Shown here: piece by piece, positions 1 to 11,609 of the stretch
Layout: each line of letters begins with the position of its first letter
How positions within the stretch are numbered: position 1 is the stretch's first letter
Origin: Aspergillus flavus
Taxonomy: Eukaryota > Ascomycota > Eurotiomycetes > Eurotiales > Aspergillaceae
Length of the DNA: 64,000 nucleotides
Assembly (NCBI RefSeq): GCF_009017415.1
Contig: NC_092405.1
Span: forward strand, 1,798,001 to 1,862,000
Reading direction: 5' to 3'
The notes under the pieces: model-generated
Database searches by the model: none
What the model was told of the DNA's origin: nothing
What the model saw: only the letters and a program-made list of their open reading frames with translations
Position numbers and translations under genes: made by a program

Positions 1-2
1 AC

Positions 3-977
3 AAGATTAAGATTCCAACCTATATCACTGCCTCGTACACAAGCTTTGTACATACCATGGGCTCACTGCGGGGCTGGTTGCAGGTGCAATCTCCACACAA
101 GTGGCTTCGCCTGTGCCCATGGCAGGAATGGTACGACATCTGGAATTGCAAGGACTCTGCCGATGACCTTGCAAGGTTCTTCGATCGCTACCTTAATGGT
201 GCCGACAATGACTGGGAGAAGACGCCAAAGGTCCGGACAACCATTTTACGTTTTAACCAAGAACCACTGTACAATATCGCCGAAGAGGATTATCCCATCC
301 CACGCACCGAGTACCGGAAAATGTATTTCCACCCTGGTGGGCGTCTAAGCGTCGATGTACCGGAAACGAAAACCTCAATCTCTTATAACTCAGAAAAATA
401 CCTAGACTGCGCCAGCTTCACGCACACCTTTGACACGCGGACACGGTTAGCAGGTGTTCCAAAAGCAGTCGTGTACATGTCATGCCCCGACTTCCATGAT
501 ATGGACGTGTACGTGTTGTTGCGAAAGCTGGATGCCAATGGCAAAGCTCTGCTGAACCTCAACATTCCCTGGTCGTCCATTGCACACCACGGGGTCAGTC
601 AAGATAACATCGACGACATACCTCCTCGGAATAAGAACAATCTGATGTTCCATGTTGGATCATTGGGCATTCTTCGTGCGTCGCGCCGAGCCATTGACAG
701 TTCGCGGTCCTTGCTCGAAAATTACCCATTCCATCCGCATGATCGTGACGAGTATATTACACCCGGTGATATAGTAAAGTTGGAGATCGGCATATGGGCT
801 ATGGGAGTAGAGTACGAGGCCGGCGAAAGTTTGCAGGTGCAAGTACATGGGAATAGTCCGCTTTTGCGCGGTGAATTCAAGGAAGATAATGAGTTCCAAG
901 AGCTTGCATCGCATGGGACTCACAATCTTCACATTGGCCCTGACTATCCTTCGTGTATCATTCTACCTTTTGTCTGA
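3..977 (+). CDS. S15/CocE-type hydrolase, C-terminal part (5' end outside window)
   Basis: The reading frame is open from base 3, before the first ATG at 57, so the gene enters from the left. The visible 324 residues begin in the end of the alpha/beta-hydrolase core (YITASYTSFVHTMGSLRGW, then QEWYDIW and RFFDRYLNG). They continue into a beta-rich domain starting near HPGGRLSVD that resembles the Xaa-Pro dipeptidyl-peptidase C-terminal domain. Proteins of this family (CocE/NonD, peptidase S15) hydrolyse esters or X-Pro peptides with a Ser-Asp-His triad; the nucleophile lies outside the window. No intron is visible. The ending CIILPFV and stop at 975-977 look natural. Exact substrate cannot be said. 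Confidence 0.8.
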   Translation, partial: KIKIPTYITASYTSFVHTMGSLRGWLQVQSPHKWLRLCPWQEWYDIWNCKDSADDLARFFDRYLNGADNDWEKTPKVRTTILRFNQEPLYNIAEEDYPIPRTEYRKMYFHPGGRLSVDVPETKTSISYNSEKYLDCASFTHTFDTRTRLAGVPKAVVYMSCPDFHDMDVYVLLRKLDANGKALLNLNIPWSSIAHHGVSQDNIDDIPPRNKNNLMFHVGSLGILRASRRAIDSSRSLLENYPFHPHDRDEYITPGDIVKLEIGIWAMGVEYEAGESLQVQVHGNSPLLRGEFKEDNEFQELASHGTHNLHIGPDYPSCIILPFV

Positions 978-2324
978 GCAGGGAATAGAGAAACATAATT
1001 GATGATGGAGAAGAGCGTTTTCCCTTCGTTTTCCTTCTGATAAATTACGAATAAATCACTGAATTATCAATCAAGCTTTTCTTCACGGACATATACATTT
1101 CCATATGCCTTTTACCTGATAATCAAAAATTTCAGTACCTTTATCCATAGACTTGTAAGTCTTACAAGTATATAAGTTCTTGTATTATACTGCTAGATCC
1201 AACTCAAGTGTAAAAGCGTATGTAAGATTCAATGTGGCTTATACCTTATAGGTATAATCATATATCCCGAAACTATTACTTGACATAGCTTTATACCACT
1301 CATGGACCTCTGAGTATACTATCTAAGAACTTGAGTGCTTCGGTAAGTGGTTAGGAAGATATTACATGCTTTTGTAAGGAAACCTATGAGCACTATGTAT
1401 ATAGGTATACTTATTGTAGAAAGTTCTGTACTCCACAGGTGACTTTTGATAATCCATTTGCTCGTCAATCTTCGAAGTGGCGTTTCACCTAGGATAGTGG
1501 TACCCGTGTGAGTTGGTACTAACCTACAATATGTCGCTCCAATGTCTAAGGTTTTCCATTAGGTGTAGAATGTTACATTGATAACGCGATGGGCAAGTCG
1601 GGCAAACGGCTGGAAGCTTACAAAGTCCAACGCCTTCTTGGCGACAAAATACTTTTAACTTACACAATCCAACAGCTAAGCTCGTCAAAAAAAGAATGCA
1701 TACAGGGGTGCTAGGCCGTTGCCCTGCGAGCTGAGACCCACTGTAGGGGCTTGAATCCATAGCCACTACTGAGACACTTGTATGAATATAGCTCATACTC
1801 AAGCCCCTTTGTGCCACACTTATTCTTGCGGTGTGCGGTATGTGGTTTCACAAATAGTGTCCACCATGGGACCAATATTAGATGCTGTCAAAGCTCCTAG
1901 CCTTTATATATCAGTTGTGATACTATGATCGCTTCCTCGATACTACCAGCAACTCATTGACCCGGTGAACATCGTCTTTCTATATATCTTAATAATTAAT
2001 GGCTATATAACTCAAATGAAAGAGAACAGTTATGCAGAATCTAAATTTCTTTTAGGCAACGTTCTCCTGTTACCCTAATAACGTGGCAAAACCTCCTTGG
2101 ACGTTCTAGCCTTCTAGTGGAGGCGTTTGTAATAGTTTCATGACAGAATTTGCTCATTAATGATTCAGCCTGGGGCCTTAGGCGCCCTAAACTAACTTTC
2201 GTCTTCTGGGTGTTGCGTTTGGAAGAGTACTTATATATGAATACCTTGGCTCCGAGATAGAAGGCAGAAATCTATCTGCACTAATAGTCTTTACCTATCG
2301 CTGTTACCCAAGGCCCTTCGAGCC
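978..2324. other. AT-rich intergenic stretch
   Basis: Rich in TATA, TAAG and TTA runs and low in GC compared with flanking genes. I see no coding frame of substance, no terminal repeats and no tRNA. It may be old decayed repeat DNA, but nothing in it is recognisable. Confidence 0.5.
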
Positions 2325-4210
2325 ATGAGAGTGATAAATCTTTTACAGACCTGGTCTGTCGGGGGGAGCTTGATTGTCTTTGGACTGTGGTTCCAATCCT
2401 GCAACACTGAATCGCTCGGCAATCCTGTCACACCAGGTACTCTGCCTCTACTGGATAATTCTACCACCGTGGATAATTGCAGTGCATACAGCGACAATGC
2501 ATTGAAACCACTTAGTATACGTGGAGAGGGTAAGCACGAGTGGGAAAGTGACATTGGGTCATTTGTGGAAGGTGTCCTGAAGGACGACCATTCACTTGTG
2601 GATGAAAAGACAACTCTGTACAAGGGCAACAATGATCCAAGCGACAACTACGGACACGCCATTGGCTGGGAGCGTAATAAGAGGAACGTTCGATTCCGGT
2701 GTGGGTGTAGCAGGCCGAGAGTGAAAATGATAGAAACAGCATGGCTTAATATCGTCACGATGGTCAGTTTGAAATACCGCCTCGGTATAGAAGGAAAAAC
2801 GACTGACTGGTGAAAAGCTGAAACACATGGCGCCTGTCTTGCAAAAGCTACGACAGCACCATCAGAATGCTACTCCACTAGCTCAATTGCCAGCTGCAGA
2901 ACAATCTATTTTGAATCTGTTCAGAGTGGTGTACGGTTCTGGACCAGCTGTTCAAGAGCTTGGTCGAATTGAAAGTACGCTGCTCAGTACTCCAAACGTG
3001 AGTAATAAGGAGCTGACCAGATACTTTTAGGAATGAGGTCAAGTATACTGAAGGCACTGTCCTCACTTTGGTACGAACTTAACTTTTGGTGCGGCGATTT
3101 AGAATGGATACTTGACGAGGAATACCAGATCATTCAAAACAAACCGAAAAAATGTGCTACGAAAACTAATATTCAGAGCGGAAGAGCTCCCCTGTACCGA
3201 TTGAACTCTGACCAAGGTTGGCCTTCTATTCATAGCAATATCTTTCCTTAATGTCGCTGACTCATTCTAGTAATGTGGAGAAATAAACATGACAATTGGG
3301 TGACATACATGGCGAAACGGGATAGTTATTGCAAAGGAAATGAGAAAGCCATGCCAGCCATTCTTCCTGATCCGCACGCAATTGCGAAAGGCGATCATAT
3401 TATTATCTGTAGACAAAGTCTTGTGTTAGGGTGGAGAATACACGTTACGGCATTGCACAAGAAGACACAGAGGGAAATAATGGACAATGGTGGTCAACGG
3501 GACCTCTACAATTTGGCGCATAGGACCCCAGAAGGAGGTATTCTCAAGCTTTTCGCCATTTCTGAGAGTATACATGGTGGAAGAATGACTGAGGATGAAG
3601 CTCAAAAGTTTGTCCTACTATCCTTAGGTAAGTTACTATTTGTATCCTTGTCCATTTGTGTTGCTTTATCTCCTTCCCTTTGCTATCATTTAGGCTAATA
3701 CGTTATTGCTGTATTTTCTCTTCAACTGCTCAACAGGTCTATACTTGGAACAGTGCAACTGGATTTCAGCGTCATTGCTATGCAACTCGTTCGCCCCTGG
3801 CGGACGGTCAATGCCTCAACCTTGACTCCATTTAACTATCACTCTCTCAATGCATGGACAATGTTTCCTTTGTTAAGCAAGACTGGGTGCCTTGGCAAGG
3901 GAATATCAGCATACAGAAGCTGTTTACCGGATTCCCTTCTGTTCACACCATGTATCCATTGGTATTTATTATAAAACTCCTGGTTGACTCGCTTGAGCTT
4001 ACAATCGTGGTTGGAGTTACCACACTTTATAGATGTTTGCGCTTAGATCCTGCAGAGCTCTGGTTAATTAAATGCAACGATCGATGTGTTCGGGAAGTCA
4101 CCCAGAATGCAGGAGACGAGGAGTTGGGTATAGCTTATAAAGCCCGCTTCAGAAGGCTTTATATAAAGACTGCTTATCAGCTATGTTACGCTACCTTGCT
4201 GTATTCCTGA
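2325..4210 (+). pseudogene. Decayed gene of unrecognised family, several frame changes
   Basis: Consecutive short frames on the plus strand read like pieces of one protein. One piece runs to 3030 and ends KELTRYF. The next frame resumes at 3033 with an aromatic-rich piece (LWYELNFWCGDLEWILDEEY), one base out of phase. A third piece runs 3273-3627 and ends at a plausible donor (GTAAGT at 3628) with acceptor CAG at 3734-3736. After that splice one frame gives YTWNSATGFQRHC and then stops. The 2325 piece starts with a hydrophobic stretch that could be a signal anchor. At least two shifts cannot be explained by introns, so decay is more likely than an intact gene. I do not recognise the family. 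A strongly spliced intact gene is the less likely alternative. Confidence 0.4.
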
Positions 4211-4945
4211 CATTTGAAACTGGCTCCAGGGCCTATACATCGTTCGTGTTTTCTTCTGAGCACATGTACGTCGTAACAAAATCCACCATTATCGTAACAA
4301 ATCCAACAACCCAATATGAACAGGGTAGTAAAACGACCATAGTATAACTTGAATGATTTACGAAAGGTATTATGTCATGAATTGAAAAGTCTGGCATATT
4401 TCTGGAACGTTTTCTGATGGTAACACAGAGAGATGAAAGCATATCCTCGATTCGGTGTAGATCGGCTCTGTGCATGACCACTATATTAGTACGGCAATAG
4501 TTACCTTCTCCAACCCTATCTATATTGACACATCACAAATATTATAAGCGAGGCGCATATGTGAGCCCAAACCTTCCTCGCGTGTTGAAGAGCCCAGTTA
4601 AGCTTTGACTAGGAAGGGTTAGTTGTATGGTGGTGTTGACGGTTGCTTTGGAGGTCTGTACACCCACCACACCTTTTGATATTGATTGGCAACGTATTTT
4701 TTTTCTCTCGGGTTGTCAACCAATAATAGTCATCTAAAGCGTCTATAGCGGGATACGCGAAGTATGTTAGGGCCGCAGGATAGAAATTAGTTCTTTGCGC
4801 TAGTCGGTATGTTAACCCGTATAACAATTTTAATCCGAGCAGATAAAAGATCCATTGGGGTCGTCGAAAGGGTGATGAGATGTGAAGCATCACTCTGACC
4901 CACTTAAGAACATAGAGAGTCTTGGTTAGAGTACATGATCCTGCT
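4211..4945. other. Intergenic region
   Basis: Holds the 3' flank of the membrane protein gene to the right. A minus-strand frame overlaps it but has no features of a real protein. Nothing else seen. Confidence 0.45.
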
Positions 4946-5692
4946 TCAAGCAACATGTTTCTTAGTGATAACCCCTGCAGCCTGCCACATAGAAAGAAAC
5001 AAAGGACCATAGGATACTGCACCCCACAACCAAGGTATCCAAAACGATAACAGGCCATCCCAAGCCAGTGGTCCCTCATGAAAACAATGTGCAACATATT
5101 CCGTTGGGATCGCCCACACTGATATCGTAGAGACGGTCCAACCAACCCAGCGAGGAATCAGAGGTTTCGCTCGATTATCGAAGAAAATAGCCCATGATAT
5201 TGCAAATGTCTGGAGTATCATGGGCGAGCCGATACACATGTAAAGAAGCCATGCGAGATCACTCGCAAGCTGAGTTATAACTGGATCTCGGCCTGAGCGA
5301 TACGTCGCGGCCGCGAAGAACATTCCAATCAGTGCCAGAGCAAATCCAAGTAAGCAACCACCAGCCATTTGGAGGATTAAGATGGTGATGTTAATCCCTG
5401 GTATGCGTGCAAGTTGGTTACTGATACCGACTGCAAATAGTGGCCAGAGAGAGGATGCGAGTAGGAGGAGAAAAATGCCGATGTTAATGTTATCCTTGTT
5501 CTGTTGGTAATAATCTGCCAGATCTTGCGGTGCTTGAAGAGGGCTTGTTGGAGGGAGGAGCCCTGAGGCCCCAAAGAAGATGAAAACCAGTAACAAAGCT
5601 ATTGGTCCACATGCCAGAAACAATTTATCTCTCCGACTATCTGAGGGAGTATAGTAGGAAAGGCTATGCTCGTAGTTTTCATTTGAGGCCAT
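4946..5692 (-). CDS. Small polytopic membrane protein next to the GGPP synthase
   Basis: Single-exon protein of 248 residues. The first 25 or so residues are hydrophilic. Hydrophobic segments then follow near 25-45, 72-95, 98-120, 138-160, 175-195 and 205-235, giving about six membrane spans. No heme, nucleotide or metal motif is evident. Its size and topology recall small integral-membrane enzymes of fungal terpenoid clusters, but I do not see a sequence match to the PaxB-type terpene cyclases. Its place is the reason to suspect a role in the pathway: same strand as the prenyl-diphosphate synthase and 508 bp downstream of it. It could equally be a generic membrane protein with no enzymatic role. 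Confidence 0.7.
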   Translation of the reverse strand: MASNENYEHSLSYYTPSDSRRDKLFLACGPIALLLVFIFFGASGLLPPTSPLQAPQDLADYYQQNKDNINIGIFLLLLASSLWPLFAVGISNQLARIPGINITILILQMAGGCLLGFALALIGMFFAAATYRSGRDPVITQLASDLAWLLYMCIGSPMILQTFAISWAIFFDNRAKPLIPRWVGWTVSTISVWAIPTEYVAHCFHEGPLAWDGLLSFWIPWLWGAVSYGPLFLSMWQAAGVITKKHVA

Positions 5693-6200
5693 ATTGAAAT
5701 GAATAGTGGGTTAGAGAATGGCGAGGAGAATAGCAAAGCGATGCACAAGGTAGCACAAGAATAGTCAAGGTTTAGAGAACAAGAATGCAGTGAATATTCA
5801 ATGAAATGTCGTGAGAGAAATCGAGTGACATCCATCTTGGTTACGAAAAACGAGATCTGCAAAAGACATCAGCTCAAAACTTAAAACGGTGATTGATTTA
5901 CGGTGTGAACAAATGAAGGCAACTTTCCTACAAGCCACTGTAGATCCTGACGTATGCTACGCCATTGAATGAACATTCTCGCCAGGTATATGACCAGGGT
6001 GAAGTTTATCTCTCTATTTATCTGTTATTTAACGTTTTTATAAAATAAGATAGGAAATATAGAGACAACAAGTTAAGTTAGTTATGTTTGCCCAGTCTAG
6101 TTGAGAATAGATCAAACAAAACCCCTCTGTGTGCCGAGACTTCAAATGTATTTTCAGACTAGGATCTAATATATGTTCCCCTAATAGCATATCACTCGGA
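5693..6200. other. Spacer between GGPP synthase and membrane protein gene
   Basis: 508 bp holding the synthase 3' flank and the upstream region of the minus-strand membrane protein. No clear TATA box or other motif is seen. Confidence 0.4.
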
Positions 6201-7630
6201 CTAGACCTGTAACTTCGTCAATATTCCCTCCAGAATCGGATTCTTTAACCCAAAACTAGCCTCTAGCCGATGAAGCTCCGTAAGAAGATCATTATGCATC
6301 GTCTGTAGCAATGCCTTTGTTTTTCCAATAGCTCCATTCGTTTTCATTGCTTTGAGAATAAATTCCTTCATTCCAAGTGGCAATCCATCGCCTGATGACC
6401 GCCGACTAAACAACAAACCCTTAACTTGATCACTTTCTAACCCAGAACTTTGCATGTAGTATATCAAAGGCAGTGAGATCTTGCCTTCGTCAAAATCCTC
6501 GCAAAATCCTTTCTGATGGGAGTACTATAACCAAGAATGTATAATTAGAGAAGTCAAATCCCATGGAATTATAGAAACAACATACCTCTTCCGACATGAG
6601 ATTTTGGTAATCATCGCGGATTTGAAAAAAACGACCTAGAAGGCTTACGAAGTGGGTAAGTTCTAGATGTGGACTATATTGATATTAGACATGAAGTAAT
6701 ATATCGGTATTGAACTTACCCAGAACTAATTGATTTAGCCTGCATGAGGCGCACACAGAGTCGGAACAAGCCACCAGTTTCTAAATTTGTGAGGACGTTA
6801 ATGGGAAAGAGCTGGGAGATCCATATCACTTACTGTGGTCTATCATCATCATATACTCCTCGACAGTAGGGATATGGCCATGGTACTTCCAGTATAGGTC
6901 AAATGATTGGCCACAATGGAGGTTTTGCAATTCATCTGTATAGCTTAGCTAGATCCTTTGCATAGTTCTTAAAGTATAGTATCTTACCAATGAATATTTC
7001 CGTTGTCTCTGAGCTGTCAAGTCGCTGCACTTCTGAGAAGGTATTGACCAGAGCATATACGGCAGAATTGATGGTCTGAGCTGGGCCATACAACATGTGC
7101 GTGGCGGGCTTCCCTCGACGAAGTTGAGACTCGTCTTCGAGATCATCGAACCTTCACAGTTGTTACCAGCTTTATATCCATCCTTGTGTATGAAGTACTT
7201 ACATAAGACTTGATTGGTGAAGGATGTTAGTAATAGATTTGATAGATTCAAGGGTCGGCTGGGGAACCTGAATCCATATGTGAATGCCTTGAATGAATAT
7301 TTCTCTCACGTTCTTCGAGGGCAATCCGGCTATGTAATTGTAGGGAGCCAGTACGATCTAGAGATTACCAGTCAAAATGGGTGATATAATATATTAGATA
7401 GTACCAACATTCTTTTCTGGTTTGGTGGACACTTTACTGTTGCCATCTTCACAAACCTGTTTCTCTTGGCCCGGTTGCGTGTCGCTACTAAGACGTCCAC
7501 TGCTTTCCGGAGTCGATTCCTTGGAGCGAAGTTTGTCCCCATTTGGCGGATTTTGACTTTTTCGGACAGAACGACTTTTATTTCTCACGAAGAACTTGGT
7601 CATAACTGTTCTAACATAAACTATTGTCAT
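6201..7630 (-). CDS. Geranylgeranyl-diphosphate-type synthase (7 exons)
   Basis: Trans-prenyltransferase that extends prenyl diphosphates with isopentenyl diphosphate, most likely to C20. Exons on the minus strand: 7630-7409, 7357-7203, 7151-6988, 6935-6834, 6780-6720, 6673-6586, 6524-6201. All phases close, giving 371 residues. The first Asp-rich motif is in [18 protein letters not shown] and the second in [10 protein letters not shown], followed by [17 protein letters not shown] and the lysine of the DHKTGGL motif are present, so the enzyme looks functional. The N-terminal 70 or so residues are basic and Ser-rich and not conserved; ATG 7603 is an alternative start (362 residues). A family-typical extra copy in fungi signals dedicated supply for a terpenoid pathway, which fits the neighbouring cyclase and oxidases. 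Confidence 0.92.
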
Positions 7631-8500
7631 CGTGAATTATTGATACCAGATTGATTGATATTTGGAAAAAGAGAATATTGAAGGTACTGGGGACGATAGA
7701 TTGGAGCAGTAATAGTCGAATTCTAGTTGACAGGTAGAAACATCACCTGAGATTACAGATCGTCGTTGAGCGAAGGCTTTGCTAAGTCATGCATACGATC
7801 GACCAGGTGCACGCGGCTCAATAATTCGATATAGGCAAGGCAACCATGGCGATGCATGGGCCGTTAGCAACCTGTGTCGGCTATACAATGTGATGGCTTG
7901 AAAAACATGCGAGCTTCTCCAAAAACTGTCCAAATTTATGCCGATGACAACTCCCTACTTAATTAGGAAATAATGCAAGTGATTGTCATTGGTACCTCGA
8001 AAAAGTGGATCATTTTATTAGCGTCTGCTTCCAACCATTAGCAGTTCTGAGATCAGTCGATTTGATATAGATGGTCCGTGTAAATCGCCATGGAAATTAG
8101 TTCCGTCAATTAAGGTTCGTCAAGGAACACCCAGATCCTCATCTATTTTGTGTTCAAAAAGATCGACATATTACGAGCTTGTTGGTGCCCAAATCCCTCA
8201 GATCTGCAGATGTTGACGTATCCAATTAGCCTAATTTATCGTGAGCAGACTTCGATCTTTTCCAGAGCTTTATCTTCATGTAAACACAAAAGCAAAAATA
8301 AAAACGAAGTTTGAAATTTTCAGGTCCAGTGGTAATGCAGATAGAATTGCCATGGATCATGGATAGACTTGCTACACCAATCCAATTAAATCCAGTATCA
8401 CAAATGCTTAACACGGGATGTATATAAAGAGTTTGGCATCAGGTTCAAACCTACCATTGTAAGAATTGTGAACACGAAAAGCTATCTATCATTCCAGACA
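7631..8500. promoter_or_regulatory. Divergent promoter region, GGPP synthase / P450
   Basis: 870 bp lie between the two divergent start codons, so both genes can share regulatory sites. The only clear element is the TATA box on the P450 side listed separately. Confidence 0.5.
8421..8428 (+). promoter_or_regulatory. TATA box of the P450 gene
   Basis: TATATAAA lies 73 bp before the chosen ATG at 8501, a normal spacing for an Aspergillus-type promoter, and supports that start. Confidence 0.6.
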
Positions 8501-10024
8501 ATGGATCTTACTCTTCATCTCATCCTGTTCCTTTGTTTTTGGGCTTGTTATCTGCTTTTCGAAAAGCAACTGCAACAACGCTCTCCGTTACCTCCTGGTC
8601 CGACCCCTCTTCCTATTATTGGGAATATCCTTCAGTTCAAAAGGAAACAAGCGGTGTGGGAGACTATTTCTCAATGGAGTGATCAATATGGCCCTATAAT
8701 GAGCTTCAAGGTCGCATCACGGACGATTATCGTCTTGAGCACCAATCAAGCCATTCGGGATGTCCTTGAAAAGACACCCGTTAACAGCAGTCGACCCCGG
8801 TTTATTGGGGTCAACGAGAATCTGACACGGTCTATGATGCCTATCTTTTTACCGATCAGTGACAAATGGAAGGCCATCCATCGAGTGCAACTAAGCCTTG
8901 TGAATTCACGATCAGCCAAGGGGATAGCAGAAATTCAGTTACTGACGGCAAAGCAACATCTGTTCAACATGCTAGAGAATGCCAACTACGATATCGCCGA
9001 TCATATCAATCGCTTTACATCAAACGTTGTTTCGACTGTGCTGTTTGGCACCAATATTGGATCAGTCTCCCAGACCAAGAGCAATGGCAAGTTTGGTCTA
9101 GCCGACCAATTTATTGCTTCCATATGCGTGGAACATGCGCTGGTTGACCTATTTCCAATTCTCGAGCACATACCAGGTGTTGCCCGGCTGGGTGCTAGCA
9201 AAGGTAATGCCTGGTTTGAGTCCATCAGACAACAATATACTGAGGATATACAACGCGCTATCAACTCTCCAACATGGAGCATGATCAAAGCTGCTCACCA
9301 GCAAAAGATAGGTGGAATGTCAGAGGACGCCTTCCGCATGTGGAATGTGGAAATGGAATTTGCGTTGGGGATGACATCGTCTATGATGATTGCGAACCTG
9401 GTTGCGATGGCTGTGTCACATTCCCATGAATTCCGCCAGGTTCAATCGGAAATCGATCGAGTAGTGGGCCCGGAGCGACTGCCAACCGCGGATGATCTCG
9501 CACATCTGCCTAGACTACATGCTTTCGTGAAAGAGGGCATACGGGTAGCGCCAATCGTGCCTTTCTCGGTCCCACATGCAGCCGTGGAAGAAAATGAATA
9601 CATGGGCTATCGAATTCCAGTGGATGCCATCATTCTACCTAACCAATGGCATATAAACCGTGAGCCCAAGTACTTTGAAGATCCAGCCGAATTCAAACCT
9701 CAACGATGGATAGACAACCCAAACCTTCCTGGTCCGGCTTTGTTCGGGTATGGGATAAGGATCTGCCCCGGTAGGCAGACGGCGAACAATGGTCTGTTAA
9801 TTGTTTTGGCCTTGATGGCGTGGGGGTTTGATTTGAACCATGCAGGAGGGGTAAAGGAACCTCCGAATGTTTTAGAGACTTTAATTATGAAGCTCCCGAC
9901 ATCGAGTATTCGATATTCCTGTCGGAGTTCGGTGCATCGAGACCTCATTCAAAAAGAATGGCTCGCGAGTGACGACGACCCCAGCTCAATTTTGAACACT
10001 CTTGGAAGTAGTCTAGGATTCTAG
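8501..10024 (+). CDS. Cytochrome P450, single exon
   Basis: 507 residues, full length for a microsomal P450. An N-terminal membrane anchor (MDLTLHLILFLCFWACYLLF) is followed by the proline-rich hinge LPPGPTPLPIIGN. The ExxR motif reads KEGIR and the heme loop FGYGIRICPGR has the conserved Phe, Gly, Arg and Cys. The I-helix region reads FALGMTSSMM, where most P450s have an A/G-G-x-D/E-T pattern; here Met replaces the acid. The frame has no intron. It is divergent from the GGPP synthase and 1.6 kb upstream of the terpene cyclase, so it probably oxidises the cyclase product at the ER membrane. Substrate and CYP family cannot be given from sequence reading alone. Confidence 0.93.
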   Translation: MDLTLHLILFLCFWACYLLFEKQLQQRSPLPPGPTPLPIIGNILQFKRKQAVWETISQWSDQYGPIMSFKVASRTIIVLSTNQAIRDVLEKTPVNSSRPRFIGVNENLTRSMMPIFLPISDKWKAIHRVQLSLVNSRSAKGIAEIQLLTAKQHLFNMLENANYDIADHINRFTSNVVSTVLFGTNIGSVSQTKSNGKFGLADQFIASICVEHALVDLFPILEHIPGVARLGASKGNAWFESIRQQYTEDIQRAINSPTWSMIKAAHQQKIGGMSEDAFRMWNVEMEFALGMTSSMMIANLVAMAVSHSHEFRQVQSEIDRVVGPERLPTADDLAHLPRLHAFVKEGIRVAPIVPFSVPHAAVEENEYMGYRIPVDAIILPNQWHINREPKYFEDPAEFKPQRWIDNPNLPGPALFGYGIRICPGRQTANNGLLIVLALMAWGFDLNHAGGVKEPPNVLETLIMKLPTSSIRYSCRSSVHRDLIQKEWLASDDDPSSILNTLGSSLGF

Positions 10025-11609
10025 ATAGATGAGTAGTGACTAGCTAGCTGGATTTTTCATGGCACAATTTTTCAGCTTCCGTCTACCCATCGCATATGTA
10101 TTCAACAGGTACAGTAGATACTTCTCGAGATACCTACTACAAACCATATTAATGGCCAATACGAACTCCGTGGTGTGTTTACTCACAAAACGAGTTCAAT
10201 TATTTCAAGAATTCCCGACCCAACTGCCGAACCACCAACTGCCAACTCTAGCAGCTCTGTAGCCACCTGTCAACTATAGGACATGGGCCGGAAGAAGGCT
10301 ACCCCACTCTATCGTCTACCATGCGAGGGTAACGCTAAGGATTATGGACAAACTCAAGGGACTACAGGCGGGTCCTTTCCAATCAAGAATTCCGAGCGGT
10401 ATAACCCGCTTACTGCGTGGTAACCGTGTCTCGCTTAACCTCGTGAGGTGGGGGGGATGCGCGTAAAAACTGAAAATACGTTTGTAGCATACGCTAAGCG
10501 CGTATTTAAGTTTCCTTATGTTGACCTGAAATTTTTAACCTACACTGCCATTGGATAGATTAGGTCACAGTAGGTGCATTTTCCGATACTAATGCAAGAT
10601 AAGATTTCTCAAGGATTGACCTGTTGTTAATAGTTCTCTCAAGGCAAAAGTATGTCCCAGCGTTGATCGGCTATCAACCAAAGAGACACTCACACACTAG
10701 TTTGTATAGTTCTAGGATTAGACTTCAACGAGATACCGTGTCTATTTAGGTTTAAACCGACCTAATCTTATAATTGTACGGGATCAACTTTCACAGCCAC
10801 AGTACGTGCGCAAAGGTATGTCAAAGCTAACACCAGATCTTCCGACAATAAGTACATCGCTACCGAATATGGGCCTGATCTCCTGTGGATTCTTATCGTA
10901 GGAATCCGGTTGGGCTTAGACCTATTTAGCCGCGAAGACCAGAGGTATCGGACTCTGAAGTTCGATGTCCTAAACCACTACCTATATGGCGTATGCGTAA
11001 TACAACAAAAACGATCCGTTTGTTTCTAAAGTTTTCATATCATCATCTTTGACTATCTGCCCCTCATATCCATATGTGTCACATATGGCAAAGGTATGGA
11101 GCGCTCACGTCTCAAACCTTGAACGCAACCTATTCGCTAGGAAGGAATTCCATGTATAGCCGAAAGCAAAAGCAATCCTTTAATTAAATTAATTTCATAC
11201 AGGTCTTTATCTCGTGACCACATAAAGTGACCAAGTTAGTGCATTAGTCTGTGCTGAATTAAAAATTTGAAAGTGCATGAGCAAAGGAAAAGCCAGCCTT
11301 ACTAGACGGTGGCGCTGGTTATTGTAAGAGATTATAAAAGCCTCCTCAATGGTAACAATCAACACCCAGAAACATTGCCGACTAACTTCAAAAGCGAACT
11401 TATATGGAAACCGCCTCCATTGGTACGTCCACACAATATGTTTTACTCATACATACGCACAAAAGCTAACAACTTAACAAGCACTCTGTCAAGAGCGGCT
11501 CTGCTCCAAAATAGACCGACCCCATCTTCTCTCCATCCAATATTGCTATGACTGGATTCAAGGCTTGGTTCCATATGTCCAACCAACATCCCTCCTCTTC
11601 AACGATTAT
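10025..11609. other. Intergenic region upstream of terpene cyclase
   Basis: No gene is visible. A frame continuous with the cyclase extends upstream to about 11481, reading ALCQERLCSKIDRPHLLS before the chosen start, so a short 5' exon of the cyclase may lie at 11330-11480. The rest (10270-11200) has scattered short repeats and CG-poor segments but no definable element. Confidence 0.4.

Noticed and set aside
4609..5145. 178-residue minus-strand frame
   Set aside because: Overlaps the 3' end of the membrane protein gene in another frame.
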